NCBI RefSeq assembly: GCF_018390695.1
Contig: NZ_JAHBGF010000033.1
Location: 118,246-182,245 of the forward strand
From: Ancylobacter sonchi
Lineage (GTDB): Bacteria > Pseudomonadota > Alphaproteobacteria > Rhizobiales > Xanthobacteraceae
DNA length: 64,000 bases
Reading direction: 5' to 3'
Shown here: piece by piece, positions 1-8,717 of the stretch
Numbering within the stretch: position 1 is the first letter of the stretch
Layout of the letters: each line of letters starts with the position of its first letter
Position numbers and translations under genes: made by a program
Notes under the pieces: generated by a model
The model's input: only the letters and a program-made list of their open reading frames with translations
The model's database searches: none
What the model was told of the DNA's origin: nothing

Positions 1-216
1 CGGCCGGGGCGCATCAAGGCGATGGTCGATGTCGACCTGCCGCGCGCCGATCTCGACGCCGACATCCGCTCGCATCCCGACTTCGCCCGCTACCGGCACG
101 AGATCTGGGATCTCATGCGCAGCGAGATCGCCCGCGCCCGCGCGCCCGTGGCCCCGACATTCTGGTCCGATCCGACGCCTCCGCGCGAGCGTCCGCAGAC
201 CGCCTCCTCCAACTGA
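1..216 (+). CDS. Nitrate/sulfonate/taurine-type ABC transporter ATP-binding protein, C-terminal part only
   Basis: This is the 3' end of a gene cut by the left edge; the frame is open from base 1 and closes at 216, giving about 71 residues. The sequence has the typical tail of SsuB/TauB-type ATPases: a Pro-Gly-Arg-Ile segment, then acidic 'DVDLPR', then 'HPDFARYRHEIWDLM'. Catalytic motifs (Walker A, signature, Walker B) lie outside the window. It is followed after 11 bases by a matching periplasmic binding protein and then a permease, so it should energise that importer at the cytoplasmic face. The family call rests on the tail and on context. The Met at 22 is internal and is not a real start. 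Confidence 0.8.
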   Translation, partial: RPGRIKAMVDVDLPRADLDADIRSHPDFARYRHEIWDLMRSEIARARAPVAPTFWSDPTPPRERPQTASSN

Positions 217-227
217 AAGCACCAACG

Positions 228-1271
228 ATGCGCTTCACCCACAGCCGCCGCCTCTTCCTCGCGGCGAGCGCCACGGCACTGCTCACGGCGTCGGCCGCCC
301 TCTCCATCGCGCCGGCCAGAGCGGCGGACGGGCTCGAAACCAAGGTGATCCGCTATCAGTCGTCGACGGGCGCGGACATCAGCCCGCTGGAGCTCGCCGA
401 TGCGCTCGGCTATCTCGCGCCGATCACGCTGGAGCGGGTCGGCGACGTGCAGGGCGGGCCGGCCAATCTGCAGGCGGCGGCCACCGGCCAGGTCGACATC
501 GCCTCGGCGTTCAACGGTGCGGTGCTCAACATCGTCGCCGCCGGCGCGCCGCTGACCTCGGTGGTGAGCTGGCGCGGCACCAACGAGCTGACCTCGCCCG
601 GCCTCTACGCGCTCGACGACGGCAAGATCAACAATGCCCGCGACCTGATCGGCAAGAAGATCGGCGTGAACACGCTCGGCGCCAACCAGGAGGCGGTGAG
701 CAGCATCTATCTCGCCAAGGGCGGCCTCTCCCCGGAGGAGATCAAGCAGGTCACCTTCGTGCCGCTGCCCACCCCCAATGTCGAGCAGACCCTGCGCAAC
801 GGTCAGATCAGCGCCGCCAGCCTCGGCTTCACCTTCCGCGACGCGGCGATCGCCCGCGGCGGCATCAAGGCGCTGGCGCGCAATGTCGACCTGTTCGGCA
901 GCTACAACGACAATACCGGCGTGCTGCGCAACGACTTCATCGCCAAGAACCCGAACACCACCAAGCACCTCGTCTCCGCCATCGCCCGCGCCATCGCCTG
1001 GAGCCAGCAGAAGGAGAAGGAGGACAAGCGCGCCGAGGTGATCGAGGTCTATTCGAAATATCTGGCGAGCAAGGGACGCGGCGAGGGGCTGGCCCCGCTG
1101 AAGTACTGGCAGAGCCTCGGCATCGAGACCGAGGGCGGCTGGATCAAGAAGCAGGACTTCGCCATGTGGGTCGACTGGCTCAACTCGCGCGGCGAGGTCG
1201 ATGCCAAGGCGCTCGAGCTGTCCAAGGTCTATTCCAACGCGTTCAACCCCTACTGGAAGGGCGGCGAGTGA
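228..1271 (+). CDS. Nitrate/sulfonate/taurine-type ABC transporter substrate-binding protein
   Basis: A 347-residue periplasmic binding protein of the NitT/TauT/SsuA family. The N-terminus carries a twin-arginine-like signal (Arg7-Arg8 followed by Leu-Phe-Leu-Ala) and a hydrophobic stretch to about residue 32 ending in Ala-Arg-Ala. The body has the family pattern of a low-complexity glycine/asparagine segment ('GGPANLQAAATGQVDIA') followed by the domain that takes up the ligand. It sits between the ATPase tail and the SsuC-like permease in a tight plus-strand operon, so it most likely delivers a sulfonate or other anionic organosulfur compound to that permease. The ligand cannot be read from the sequence; nitrate or taurine analogues remain possible. 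Confidence 0.85.
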   Translation: MRFTHSRRLFLAASATALLTASAALSIAPARAADGLETKVIRYQSSTGADISPLELADALGYLAPITLERVGDVQGGPANLQAAATGQVDIASAFNGAVLNIVAAGAPLTSVVSWRGTNELTSPGLYALDDGKINNARDLIGKKIGVNTLGANQEAVSSIYLAKGGLSPEEIKQVTFVPLPTPNVEQTLRNGQISAASLGFTFRDAAIARGGIKALARNVDLFGSYNDNTGVLRNDFIAKNPNTTKHLVSAIARAIAWSQQKEKEDKRAEVIEVYSKYLASKGRGEGLAPLKYWQSLGIETEGGWIKKQDFAMWVDWLNSRGEVDAKALELSKVYSNAFNPYWKGGE

Positions 1272-1304
1272 CGCCCCGCGGGGCGCGCCCGGAGGGAGAG
1301 GCCG

Positions 1305-2147
1305 ATGTCGATCATCGCAACGGATGAGGATCGCGGCAGGCTGTCGGTGGGGGCGTCCGCCGCGCGCCTGTCCGGTGGGCTACGCGTGCTGGGCGGTTTC
1401 GCCTGGAAATCGGCGTCGCTGGTCGCCGTCTTCGCGCTGTGGGAGCTGCTGCCGCGGCTGGGGCTGGTCGACCGGGTGTGGTTTCCCCCCTTCACGCAGG
1501 TGCTTGGCGTTATCGTCCAGATGCTGCGCAGCGGCGAGTTGCAGAACCACATCGCCGGCAGCCTGATCCGCTCGGTGATCGGCTTCGGCCTCGCGGTGTC
1601 GCTGGCGGTGCCATTGGGGCTGGTGATCGGCTGGTATGCGCGGGTGCGCGACTTCCTCACCTCGGCGCTGGAATTCTTCCGCAACACCTCGGCGCTGGCG
1701 CTGCTGCCGGTGTTCATCCTGTTCCTCGGCATCGGCGAGGCCTCGAAGATCGGCATCGTTACCTTCGCCTGCTTCTTCCCTATCCTGCTCAACACCATCA
1801 GCGGGGTGAAGAGCGTCGATCCCTTGCTGATCAAGTCCGCGCGCTCGCTGGCGCTCTCGGCCCCGGCGATCTTCGCCAAGATCATCCTGCCCTCGGCGGT
1901 GCCTTCGGTGTTTACCGGCTTCCGCCTTGCCGCCCAGAGTTCGATCCTGGTGTTGATCGCTGCCGAGATGGTCGGGGCGACGCGCGGGCTCGGCTACCTG
2001 ATCAACTACGCGCAGTTCAATTTCCTGATCCCGAAAATGTATGCCGGCATCCTCACCATCGCCCTGATCGGGCTGGCGGTGAACCAGCTGCTGGTGACCG
2101 CCGAGCGCCGGCTGTCGCGCTGGCGGACGCCCACCTCCAATGCCTGA
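1305..2147 (+). CDS. Sulfonate/taurine-type ABC transporter permease (SsuC-like)
   Basis: A 280-residue inner-membrane permease of the binding-protein-dependent transport family. About six hydrophobic segments are visible, and the EAA-type coupling loop lies around residues 165-190 ('KSVDPLLIKSARSLALS' and what follows). An 'AAEMVGATRGLGYLI' segment typical of SsuC/TauC lies near residue 222. Length is normal for the family. It follows the binding protein by 33 bases with a GGAGGGAGAGG-like ribosome site ahead of the ATG. It is probably the membrane channel for the importer whose ATPase is cut by the window edge. Confidence 0.88.
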   Translation: MSIIATDEDRGRLSVGASAARLSGGLRVLGGFAWKSASLVAVFALWELLPRLGLVDRVWFPPFTQVLGVIVQMLRSGELQNHIAGSLIRSVIGFGLAVSLAVPLGLVIGWYARVRDFLTSALEFFRNTSALALLPVFILFLGIGEASKIGIVTFACFFPILLNTISGVKSVDPLLIKSARSLALSAPAIFAKIILPSAVPSVFTGFRLAAQSSILVLIAAEMVGATRGLGYLINYAQFNFLIPKMYAGILTIALIGLAVNQLLVTAERRLSRWRTPTSNA

Positions 2148-2187
2148 GCGCCGCACATCGCCTCCGGCCCAGTTCAACAGGTGACCC

Positions 2188-3528
2188 ATGAGCTCACGTC
2201 CCCGCCAGCTGCATTTCAACGTCCATGTCTCGACCGGCGGCAACCATGAGGGCGCCTGGCGCCATCCGCGTTCGGAGCCGGTGCGGCTGACCTCGCTCGA
2301 CTATCAGCGCAAGGTTGCCGGCATCGCGGAGCGCGGCAAGCTCGACGCGGTGTTCTTCGGCGACTCGCCGTCGCTGTCGGACAATGTGAAGCTGCGGCCG
2401 GTCGAGCAGCTCGATCCGGTGGCGCTGCACGGGGCGCTGAGCGCGGTAACGACGAATATCGGCCTCGCCGCCACCATCTCGACCAGCTTCAACGAGCCGT
2501 TCAACGTCGCGCGCAAGATCGCCTCGCTCGACCTTTTGAGCGGCGGCCGGGTCGGCTGGAACATCGTCACCACCAGCAGCGAGAACGCGGCGCGCAATTT
2601 CGGGCTCGATGGCGTGCTTGCCCACCGCGACCGCTATCGCCGCGCCGAGGATTTCGTCACGGTGGTGAAGAAGCTGTGGGGCAGCTGGGACGCCGACGCC
2701 ATCGTGGATGACCGCGAGGCCGGCATCTATGCCGATACCAGCCGCATCCGGCCGGTCGTGCATGAGGGCGAGTTCTTCAAGGTGCGCGGCCCGCTCAACG
2801 TGCCGCCCTCGCCGCAGGGACGGCCCGTGCTGATCCAGGCCGGCTCGTCGGAGACCGGCGTTGCCTTTGCCGCCCGCCATGCCGAGGTGGTGTTCACCGC
2901 CCAGCGCACGCTCGAGGACGGGCAGGCCTTCTATCGCGAGCTGAAGCGGCAGGTGGCGGAGAACCGCCGCAATCCGGACGATGTGAAGATCGTCGTCGGC
3001 ATCAGCCCGATCATCGGCGGCACCGAAGCCGAGGCGAAGAAGCTGGCGCAGGAGCTGAACGAGCTCACCGTGCCGGAATACGGCCTGCGCCAGCTCAGGC
3101 AGTTCAGCGGCGTCGATCTCTCCTCCTATCCGCTCGACGCGCCGGTGCCGCTGGAGGCCTTCCCCGACGCCGAGACGGTGGAGACCCATCGCAGCCGCAC
3201 CGCGCTGGTGATCGAGCTTGCCAAGCGGGAGAAGCTGACCATCCGCCAGCTCTTGCACCGACTGGCCGGGGCGCGCGGCCACCAGACCTTCGTCGGCAGC
3301 ACCGATCAGCTCGCCGACCGCATCGAGGAATGGTTCAAGGCCGGCGCCGCCGACGGCTTCAATTTCATGCCGGCCTATCTGCCGGGCGGGCTGGAGGACT
3401 TCGTCGACGGCGTCATCCCGATCCTGCAGCGGCGCGGGCTGTTCCGCCGCGACTATGAGGGCACCACGCTGCGCGACCATTACGACCTGCCGTTCCCCGA
3501 TCGAGCGCACACCGAGCGGGCCGCCTGA
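2188..3528 (+). CDS. LLM-class flavin-dependent monooxygenase, NtaA/SnaA/DszA family
   Basis: A 446-residue luciferase-like monooxygenase. The N-terminus 'LHFNVHVSTGGNHEGAWRHP' and the interior 'GWNIVTTSSENAARNFG' are typical of the NtaA/SnaA/DszA group, which uses reduced FMN from a separate reductase and O2 to oxidise nitrilotriacetate, pristinamycin or dibenzothiophene sulfone. It follows an SsuABC-type importer and precedes a general amino-acid importer, so cleavage of a C-S bond in an imported organosulfur compound is a reasonable inference. A paralogue of the same length lies at 14507-15847. No flavin reductase gene is seen in this region. The substrate is unknown. Confidence 0.85.
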   Translation: MSSRPRQLHFNVHVSTGGNHEGAWRHPRSEPVRLTSLDYQRKVAGIAERGKLDAVFFGDSPSLSDNVKLRPVEQLDPVALHGALSAVTTNIGLAATISTSFNEPFNVARKIASLDLLSGGRVGWNIVTTSSENAARNFGLDGVLAHRDRYRRAEDFVTVVKKLWGSWDADAIVDDREAGIYADTSRIRPVVHEGEFFKVRGPLNVPPSPQGRPVLIQAGSSETGVAFAARHAEVVFTAQRTLEDGQAFYRELKRQVAENRRNPDDVKIVVGISPIIGGTEAEAKKLAQELNELTVPEYGLRQLRQFSGVDLSSYPLDAPVPLEAFPDAETVETHRSRTALVIELAKREKLTIRQLLHRLAGARGHQTFVGSTDQLADRIEEWFKAGAADGFNFMPAYLPGGLEDFVDGVIPILQRRGLFRRDYEGTTLRDHYDLPFPDRAHTERAA

Positions 3529-3628
3529 TTCCCAGCCGCACGTCTCTCCTGAAACCCGTATTGCCGCCAGCGCCGCTCCGGGTTCCGGGCCGGGGCTGGC
3601 GGCCCGATCTCCAACCCAAGGATCGATC

Positions 3629-4660
3629 ATGGCAGTGCATTCCTCTCCTCGCGGCTGGCGCGCGCTTGTCGCCACCACGCTCATCGCGGCCTCCAGCCTT
3701 ACCTCGGGCGCCGCCTTCGCCGGACCGACGCTCGATAAGATCAAGGAGCGCGGCGTCATCAAGGTCGGCGTCGGCACCACGCCGGGATTCTTCGCCCCCG
3801 ACAGCAACGGCAAGTGGCAGGGCTTCTTCATCGACTATGGCCGCGCGCTGGCGATCACCGTGTTCGGCGACCCGGAGAAGGCCCAGTTCACCTCCTCCTC
3901 GCCGCAGCAGCGCCTGCCGGCACTGCAGTCCGGCGAATTCGACGTGCTGCTGTCGGGCGTGACGGTGACCATCAGCCGCGCGCTGAAGCTGGGCTTCCAT
4001 TTCGGCCCGACCATCTTCTATGACGGCCAGGCGATCCTCGCCCGCAAGGAAACCGGCGTGAAGACCGCCGCCGAACTGGACGGCTCCACCATCGGCGTGC
4101 AGAGCGGCACGACCGGCGAACTGAACATCGCCGACTTCTTCCGCAAGAGCGGCCACAAGTTCACCCCGGTGACGATCGAGGACACCAGCGAGTTCATTGC
4201 CGCACTCGAGGCCGGGCGCGTCGACGCCATCACGCAGGATTCCTCCGACCTCGTGGGCAAGCTCACCCAGCTGAAGAAGCCGGACGACTACATCCTGCTG
4301 CCCGAGCGCCTGTCCAAGGAGCCGCTCGCTCCCGCCATCGCCGGTGGCGACGACCGGTGGCTGGAACTGGTCAACTGGACCGTCAACGTGACCATCCAGG
4401 CCGAGGAATGGGGCATCACCTCGAAGAATGTCGACGAGTTCCTGAAGTCGGACGACCCGGCGATCAAGCGCTTCCTCGGTGTCGATCCCTCGCTGGCGGA
4501 GACCATCGGCCTCGACCCGAAATGGGCCTACACCATCATCAAGACGGTGGGGAACTACGGCGAGATCTTCGACCGGCACCTGAAGCCGCTCGGCTGGGAG
4601 CGCGGCTACAACAACCTCTGGACGAAGGGCGGGCTGCTCTATTCGCCGCCGTTCCGCTGA
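3629..4660 (+). CDS. General L-amino-acid-type ABC transporter substrate-binding protein (AapJ/BztA-like)
   Basis: A 343-residue family 3 binding protein. I chose the ATG at 3629 because it is followed by a proper signal peptide (basic 'SSPRGWR', hydrophobic core, cleavage near residue 31 before Gly-Pro-Thr-Leu) and is preceded by AAGGA; the longer open frame from 3455 overlaps the previous gene. The pattern 'TLDKIKERGVIKVGV', 'DYGRALAITVFGDP', 'QSGTTGELNIADFFR', 'EEWGITSKNVDEF' and the C-terminal 'GGLLYSPPFR' match the AapJ/BztA group closely. The partners are the two permeases immediately downstream. The binding preference may differ from broad L-amino acids given the organosulfur context. 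Confidence 0.87.
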   Translation: MAVHSSPRGWRALVATTLIAASSLTSGAAFAGPTLDKIKERGVIKVGVGTTPGFFAPDSNGKWQGFFIDYGRALAITVFGDPEKAQFTSSSPQQRLPALQSGEFDVLLSGVTVTISRALKLGFHFGPTIFYDGQAILARKETGVKTAAELDGSTIGVQSGTTGELNIADFFRKSGHKFTPVTIEDTSEFIAALEAGRVDAITQDSSDLVGKLTQLKKPDDYILLPERLSKEPLAPAIAGGDDRWLELVNWTVNVTIQAEEWGITSKNVDEFLKSDDPAIKRFLGVDPSLAETIGLDPKWAYTIIKTVGNYGEIFDRHLKPLGWERGYNNLWTKGGLLYSPPFR

Positions 4661-4667
4661 TCGTCCG

Positions 4668-5861
4668 GTGACAGACGACAGCAAGACGGTCCCGGCCTTT
4701 GCGAAGGCCGGGCCGCTAAGGGATTTCGCGGCATGGTGGGGACCGCGACCACTTGCGCAGGTCGCGGTCTTTCTCGCCGTCATTGCGCTGTTCTACATGC
4801 TCGCCTCCAACACGGTGGCGAGCATGGCCCGTATCGGCATCAGCCCCGGCTTCGGCTTCCTCGATCGCGCTGCCAATTTCGAGATCGGCGAGAGCCCGAT
4901 CGCCTTCGGCGCCGGCGACACCTATGCGCGCGCCATTCTTGCCGGCCTGCTAAACACCTTCAAGGTCGCGGCGTTGGGCTGCGTGCTGGCGACCGTGCTG
5001 GGCGTGGCGCTTGGCGTCGCGCGGCTTTCGGGCAATCTGCTGTTGTCCGGCCTCGTGCGCTGGTACGTGGAAATCGTGCGCAACACGCCGCTGCTGCTGC
5101 AGCTGTTCCTGTGGGTCGCGCTGGCCCATGCGCTGCCCGGCCCGCGGCAGGCGCTTGTGCTGTTCGATGCGGTGTTCCTGACCAATCGCGGGGTGTTCGT
5201 GCCGCGTCCTGTCGTGGACGGGCTGCCGGCGTGGGGCATGGCGACGGTCGTCCTCGTCCTCGGTGCATGGATCGTCCATTTGTGGAGCGGTCGCCGGCGG
5301 GCGACGAACACGCCGCGCCGGGTGCTCGTCTCGGGAGTGGCGACGTTTATTGCCCTTGCGGCGATCCTGCTGCTGGCGGGTGCGCGGGTCGCCGTCGAGG
5401 TGCCGGCGCTGGCGGGCTTCAACATTCGCGGCGGCGCCAGCCTGACGCCGGAATTCGCGGCGCTGCTCGCGGGCCTCACGGTGAAATTCTCGGCCGCCAT
5501 CTCCGAGGTCGTGCGCGCGGGCATCCTGTCCGTGCGCGCCGGCCAGTGGGAGGCGGGCCGCGCGCTCGGCCTGCGCGACGGACAGATCATGTGGCGGGTG
5601 GTGCTGCCGCAGGCGCTGAGGGTCATCACTCCGCTCACCACCTCGAACTATCTCGACCTCATCAAGGATTCGAGCCTTGCGGTGGCGATTGGATATCCCG
5701 ACCTCGTGAGCATCGTGAACACCACCGCCAACACCACCGGGCAGGCCTTCGAGGCGCTGCTGATCCTGATCCTCGTCTATCTCGCGATCAATCTCGGCGT
5801 GTCGGCGCTGATGAACCTCTATAATCGCCGCATCGCCCTGCGCGGGGAGGCGCCGGCATGA
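4668..5861 (+). CDS. General L-amino-acid-type ABC transporter permease (AapQ/BztB-like)
   Basis: A 397-residue inner-membrane permease of the polar amino acid family, starting at GTG 4668, seven bases after the binding-protein stop. The long form of about 400 residues with an extra insertion between the first transmembrane pairs is the hallmark of AapQ/BztB. A typical coupling loop, 'EVVRAGILSVRAGQWEAGRA' followed by 'LGLRDGQIMW', lies near residues 278-307. It overlaps the next permease by four bases (ATGA), which indicates translational coupling. It should form a heterodimeric channel with that permease. Confidence 0.87.
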   Translation: MTDDSKTVPAFAKAGPLRDFAAWWGPRPLAQVAVFLAVIALFYMLASNTVASMARIGISPGFGFLDRAANFEIGESPIAFGAGDTYARAILAGLLNTFKVAALGCVLATVLGVALGVARLSGNLLLSGLVRWYVEIVRNTPLLLQLFLWVALAHALPGPRQALVLFDAVFLTNRGVFVPRPVVDGLPAWGMATVVLVLGAWIVHLWSGRRRATNTPRRVLVSGVATFIALAAILLLAGARVAVEVPALAGFNIRGGASLTPEFAALLAGLTVKFSAAISEVVRAGILSVRAGQWEAGRALGLRDGQIMWRVVLPQALRVITPLTTSNYLDLIKDSSLAVAIGYPDLVSIVNTTANTTGQAFEALLILILVYLAINLGVSALMNLYNRRIALRGEAPA

Positions 5862-6949
5862 CGGCGATCGAGCTCGCGGTCCCGCGACGCATGGCCCGCC
5901 CGCCCGGCCGCGCTCTGACGACACTGCGGCGCGGGCTGTTCGGCTCCTGGCTCAACGGCCTTGTCACGCTGGCGACCGTGGCGCTGCTGGCCGTCATCGT
6001 GCCGCCCCTGCTGCGCTGGCTGGTGATCGACGCCACCTGGAGCGGCAGTGCCGCCGATTGCCGTGCCGGAGATGGCGCCTGCTGGGCCTTCATCGCCGCC
6101 AAGATCCGCTTCATCCTGCTCGCCTTCTATCCGGCCGAGCTGCAATGGCGGCCGGTGCTTGCCTGCGTGTTGATGCTCGGCCTGCTCGCCGCCACAGCGC
6201 TGCCCCGCTTCTGGCGACGGGAACTGGCGATCGCCTGGCCTGCGGTGATTGCCGCATGCTGGCTGCTGATGGCGGGACTTCCGGGTCTCATCGCGCCGGT
6301 GTCGTCCAATCAGTGGGGCGGCCTGCCGGTGACGCTGATCATCTGGGCGGTGTGCTTCGCCTCGGCGCTGCCGCTGGCGGTACTGCTGGCGCTGGCCCGA
6401 CGTTCGAACATGGCCGGTCTGCGCCTGCTGAGCGTCGCCTATATCGAGCTGATGCGCGGCATCCCCATGGTGGCGATCCTGTATTTCGCCATGCTGATCC
6501 TGCCGATGGCGCTGCCGGCCGGCCAGTCGATGGACAAGATCCTGCGCGCAATCATCATGATCGCTCTGTTCTGGGCTGCCTATATCGCCGAGGTGGTGCG
6601 CGGCGGACTGCAGGCGGTGCCGGAGGGGCAGAGGGAGGCGGCCGCCACGCTCGGCCTGGGCTATTGGCGGATCATGCAACTCGTCGTCCTGCCGCAGGCG
6701 CTGCGCGTGGTCATTCCCGGCCTCGTCAATCAGGCCATCGGCTTCCTGCTGGCCACCTCGCTGCTGGCGGTGATCGGCATCTTCGACCTGCTCAACGCCG
6801 CGAAGGCCTCGGCGGCCGATCCGAGCTGGCTCGGATTCTACGACGAGGCCTATCTCGTCGTCGCGGCGATCTATTTCGCCTTCGGCTATGGCGGCTCGCG
6901 CTACAGTCTGTGGCTGGAGCGGCGCCTGCACCGGGAACGACGCGACTAG
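5858..6949 (+). CDS. General L-amino-acid-type ABC transporter permease (AapM/BztC-like)
   Basis: A 363-residue permease whose length and long periplasmic insertion match AapM/BztC. The coupling loop 'EVVRGGLQAVPEGQREAAAT' followed by 'LGLGYWRIMQL' lies near residues 247-275. It overlaps the preceding permease by four bases and is the last gene of the plus-strand operon. No AapP-type ATPase follows: the next gene is on the other strand, belongs to the peptide-importer family, and its stop overlaps this gene's stop in a shared CTAG. Confidence 0.87.
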   Translation: MTAIELAVPRRMARPPGRALTTLRRGLFGSWLNGLVTLATVALLAVIVPPLLRWLVIDATWSGSAADCRAGDGACWAFIAAKIRFILLAFYPAELQWRPVLACVLMLGLLAATALPRFWRRELAIAWPAVIAACWLLMAGLPGLIAPVSSNQWGGLPVTLIIWAVCFASALPLAVLLALARRSNMAGLRLLSVAYIELMRGIPMVAILYFAMLILPMALPAGQSMDKILRAIIMIALFWAAYIAEVVRGGLQAVPEGQREAAATLGLGYWRIMQLVVLPQALRVVIPGLVNQAIGFLLATSLLAVIGIFDLLNAAKASAADPSWLGFYDEAYLVVAAIYFAFGYGGSRYSLWLERRLHRERRD

Positions 6950-7800
6950 AGGGACGGCGCGGCGGGCGGTCGCGTCGAGGGACGATGGGCGGCGAGCAGC
7001 GCCTGCGTGTACGGATGGCGCGGGGAGGCGAACAGCTCCTCGACCGGTGCCACCTCGCACAGCTCGCCGCGATAGAGCACGGCGATACGGTCGGCGAACC
7101 AGCGCGCCACCGCGAGATCGTGAGTGATGAACAGCAGCGACAAGCCGGTCTCCGCCTTGATGGTGCCGAGCAGCGCCAGCACGGAGGCCTGCACGGAGAC
7201 GTCGAGGGCGGACACGATCTCGTCGCACAGAAGGAGCCGTGGCCGGGCGGCGAGGGCGCGGGCCAGCGCAACCCTCTGGCGCTCGCCGCCGCTGATCTGC
7301 GCCGGATAGCGCCACGCATAATCCTCCGGCAGGCGCACGGCGTGGAGCAGTTCGATGACCCGGCGCTCGCGCTCGGCCCGCGACAGGTCGAAGAACAGTT
7401 CGAGCGGCCGCTGGATCGCCTGTCCGACGCGATGCCGATGGTTCAGCGAGGCATCGGGATTCTGGAACACGATCTGTATCTGCCGCCGCAATTCGACGGA
7501 ACGTTGCTGCGCCAGCGCCGGGAGCGCGCCGCCGCTGAAGAGGACGTGCCCGGCGCTGGACGGCTGCAGGCCGGCGACGATGCGCGCCAGAGTCGATTTG
7601 CCGCTGCCGCTTTCGCCGACCAGAGCGAGCGTCTCGCCCGGCCGCAGCGACAGCGAGACCTGCCGCAGCACCTCCGGCGCAGCCGGCGCACGCCCGAACA
7701 AGGGGCGCCGGTGGCCATAGCGTGCACTCAGCCCCTCGATCGCCAGCAGGGGCCGGGGCTCCGAGGGCACGGCATGGGTGGCCGGAAACAGCGCGTTCAT
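6946..7800 (-). CDS. Peptide/nickel-type ABC transporter ATP-binding protein (DppF/OppF-like)
   Basis: A 284-residue ATPase. The start at 7800 overlaps the upstream ATPase stop by four bases; the longer open frame to 8088 would run deep into that gene. Walker A 'GESGSGKS' is at residues 62-69, the signature 'ISGGE' near 169-173, and Walker B with the catalytic Asp-Glu near 193-194. The C-terminal 'SPRHPYTQALLAA' is the oligopeptide-type ATPase tail. It is the last gene of the operon that starts at 13112, and pairs with the DppD-like ATPase to power import. Confidence 0.88.
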   Translation of the reverse strand: MNALFPATHAVPSEPRPLLAIEGLSARYGHRRPLFGRAPAAPEVLRQVSLSLRPGETLALVGESGSGKSTLARIVAGLQPSSAGHVLFSGGALPALAQQRSVELRRQIQIVFQNPDASLNHRHRVGQAIQRPLELFFDLSRAERERRVIELLHAVRLPEDYAWRYPAQISGGERQRVALARALAARPRLLLCDEIVSALDVSVQASVLALLGTIKAETGLSLLFITHDLAVARWFADRIAVLYRGELCEVAPVEELFASPRHPYTQALLAAHRPSTRPPAAPSL

Positions 7801-8705
7801 GGCTGGATGGCCCGGAAAAAGCCGAGCCCGCCATGGTTGGTATCGAGCCGGCCCGCCTCCGGCCGGTCGCGATTGCGCCAGGGCGGCGGCTCGTCGAGCC
7901 TCGGCACCGCCGCCACCAGCCGGCGCGTATAGGCGTGCGCGGGCGCCTGGAGAATGGCGGCGGCCGAACCGCTCTCGACGATCCGTCCCTCCGACATGAC
8001 ATCGATGCGATCGCAGAGATCGGCGAGGGTCAGGAGATCGTGCGAGACGAAGACGAGGGTCACATTCGAGCGGCGGCGGATCTGCCACAGGAGCTCGATC
8101 AATCCTCGCCGAATCTGCGCGTCCTGCCCGGTTGTCGGCTCGTCGAGCAACAGGAGCCCGGGTTCGCTGGCCAGCGCCAGCGCCAGCGCGATGCGCTGCT
8201 GCTGGCCGCCGCTGAACTGGTGGGGAAAGCGCACGAGGGCGCCGTCGGGATCGGGGAAGCCGACGGCGGCCAGTTGCGCATGGGCGCGAGCTCGGCGCGC
8301 CGGCGCGTCGAGTTCCGGGCGGTGAGCACGCAGGACGTCGTCGAACAGGGTCGCGATCCGCCGCGTCGGGGTCAGGCTGGTGCCGCCGTTCTGCGGCACG
8401 AAGCCGATATGGCGACCGCGTAGGGCGCGCAGCCGCGCGGCAGGCAGGCCGAACAGCTCCTCGCCCTCGATCCGTATTTCTCCTGCGGCGATGCGCCGGC
8501 CCGGACGGTTCTCGCCGAGCAACAGCGACACCAGCGTCGACTTTCCGCAGCCGGATTCGCCGGCGAGGCCGACCGCCTCGCCGCGATGAATCTGCAGATC
8601 GAGATCGCGGATGACAGGCCGCCAGCCCGTCTGGTGCCGGTATTCGACCGTGAGGCCCTCGACGGCAACCAGCGGCTCTGGGGATGGCAAGGCGGATGAG
8701 ATCAT
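7797..8705 (-). CDS. Peptide/nickel-type ABC transporter ATP-binding protein (DppD/OppD-like)
   Basis: A 302-residue cytoplasmic ATPase. Walker A 'GESGCGKS' lies at residues 49-56, the signature 'FSGGQQQR' near 169-176, and Walker B 'LLLDEPT' near 190-196. The tail 'PAHAYTRRLVAAVPRLDEPP' is the oligopeptide-family C-terminus. It sits between the DppC-like permease (12 bases upstream) and the DppF-like ATPase (four-base overlap). With that partner it should form the ATPase heterodimer of the 13112-6946 operon importer. Confidence 0.88.
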   Translation of the reverse strand: MISSALPSPEPLVAVEGLTVEYRHQTGWRPVIRDLDLQIHRGEAVGLAGESGCGKSTLVSLLLGENRPGRRIAAGEIRIEGEELFGLPAARLRALRGRHIGFVPQNGGTSLTPTRRIATLFDDVLRAHRPELDAPARRARAHAQLAAVGFPDPDGALVRFPHQFSGGQQQRIALALALASEPGLLLLDEPTTGQDAQIRRGLIELLWQIRRRSNVTLVFVSHDLLTLADLCDRIDVMSEGRIVESGSAAAILQAPAHAYTRRLVAAVPRLDEPPPWRNRDRPEAGRLDTNHGGLGFFRAIQP

Positions 8706-8717
8706 GATCCCGTTCCT

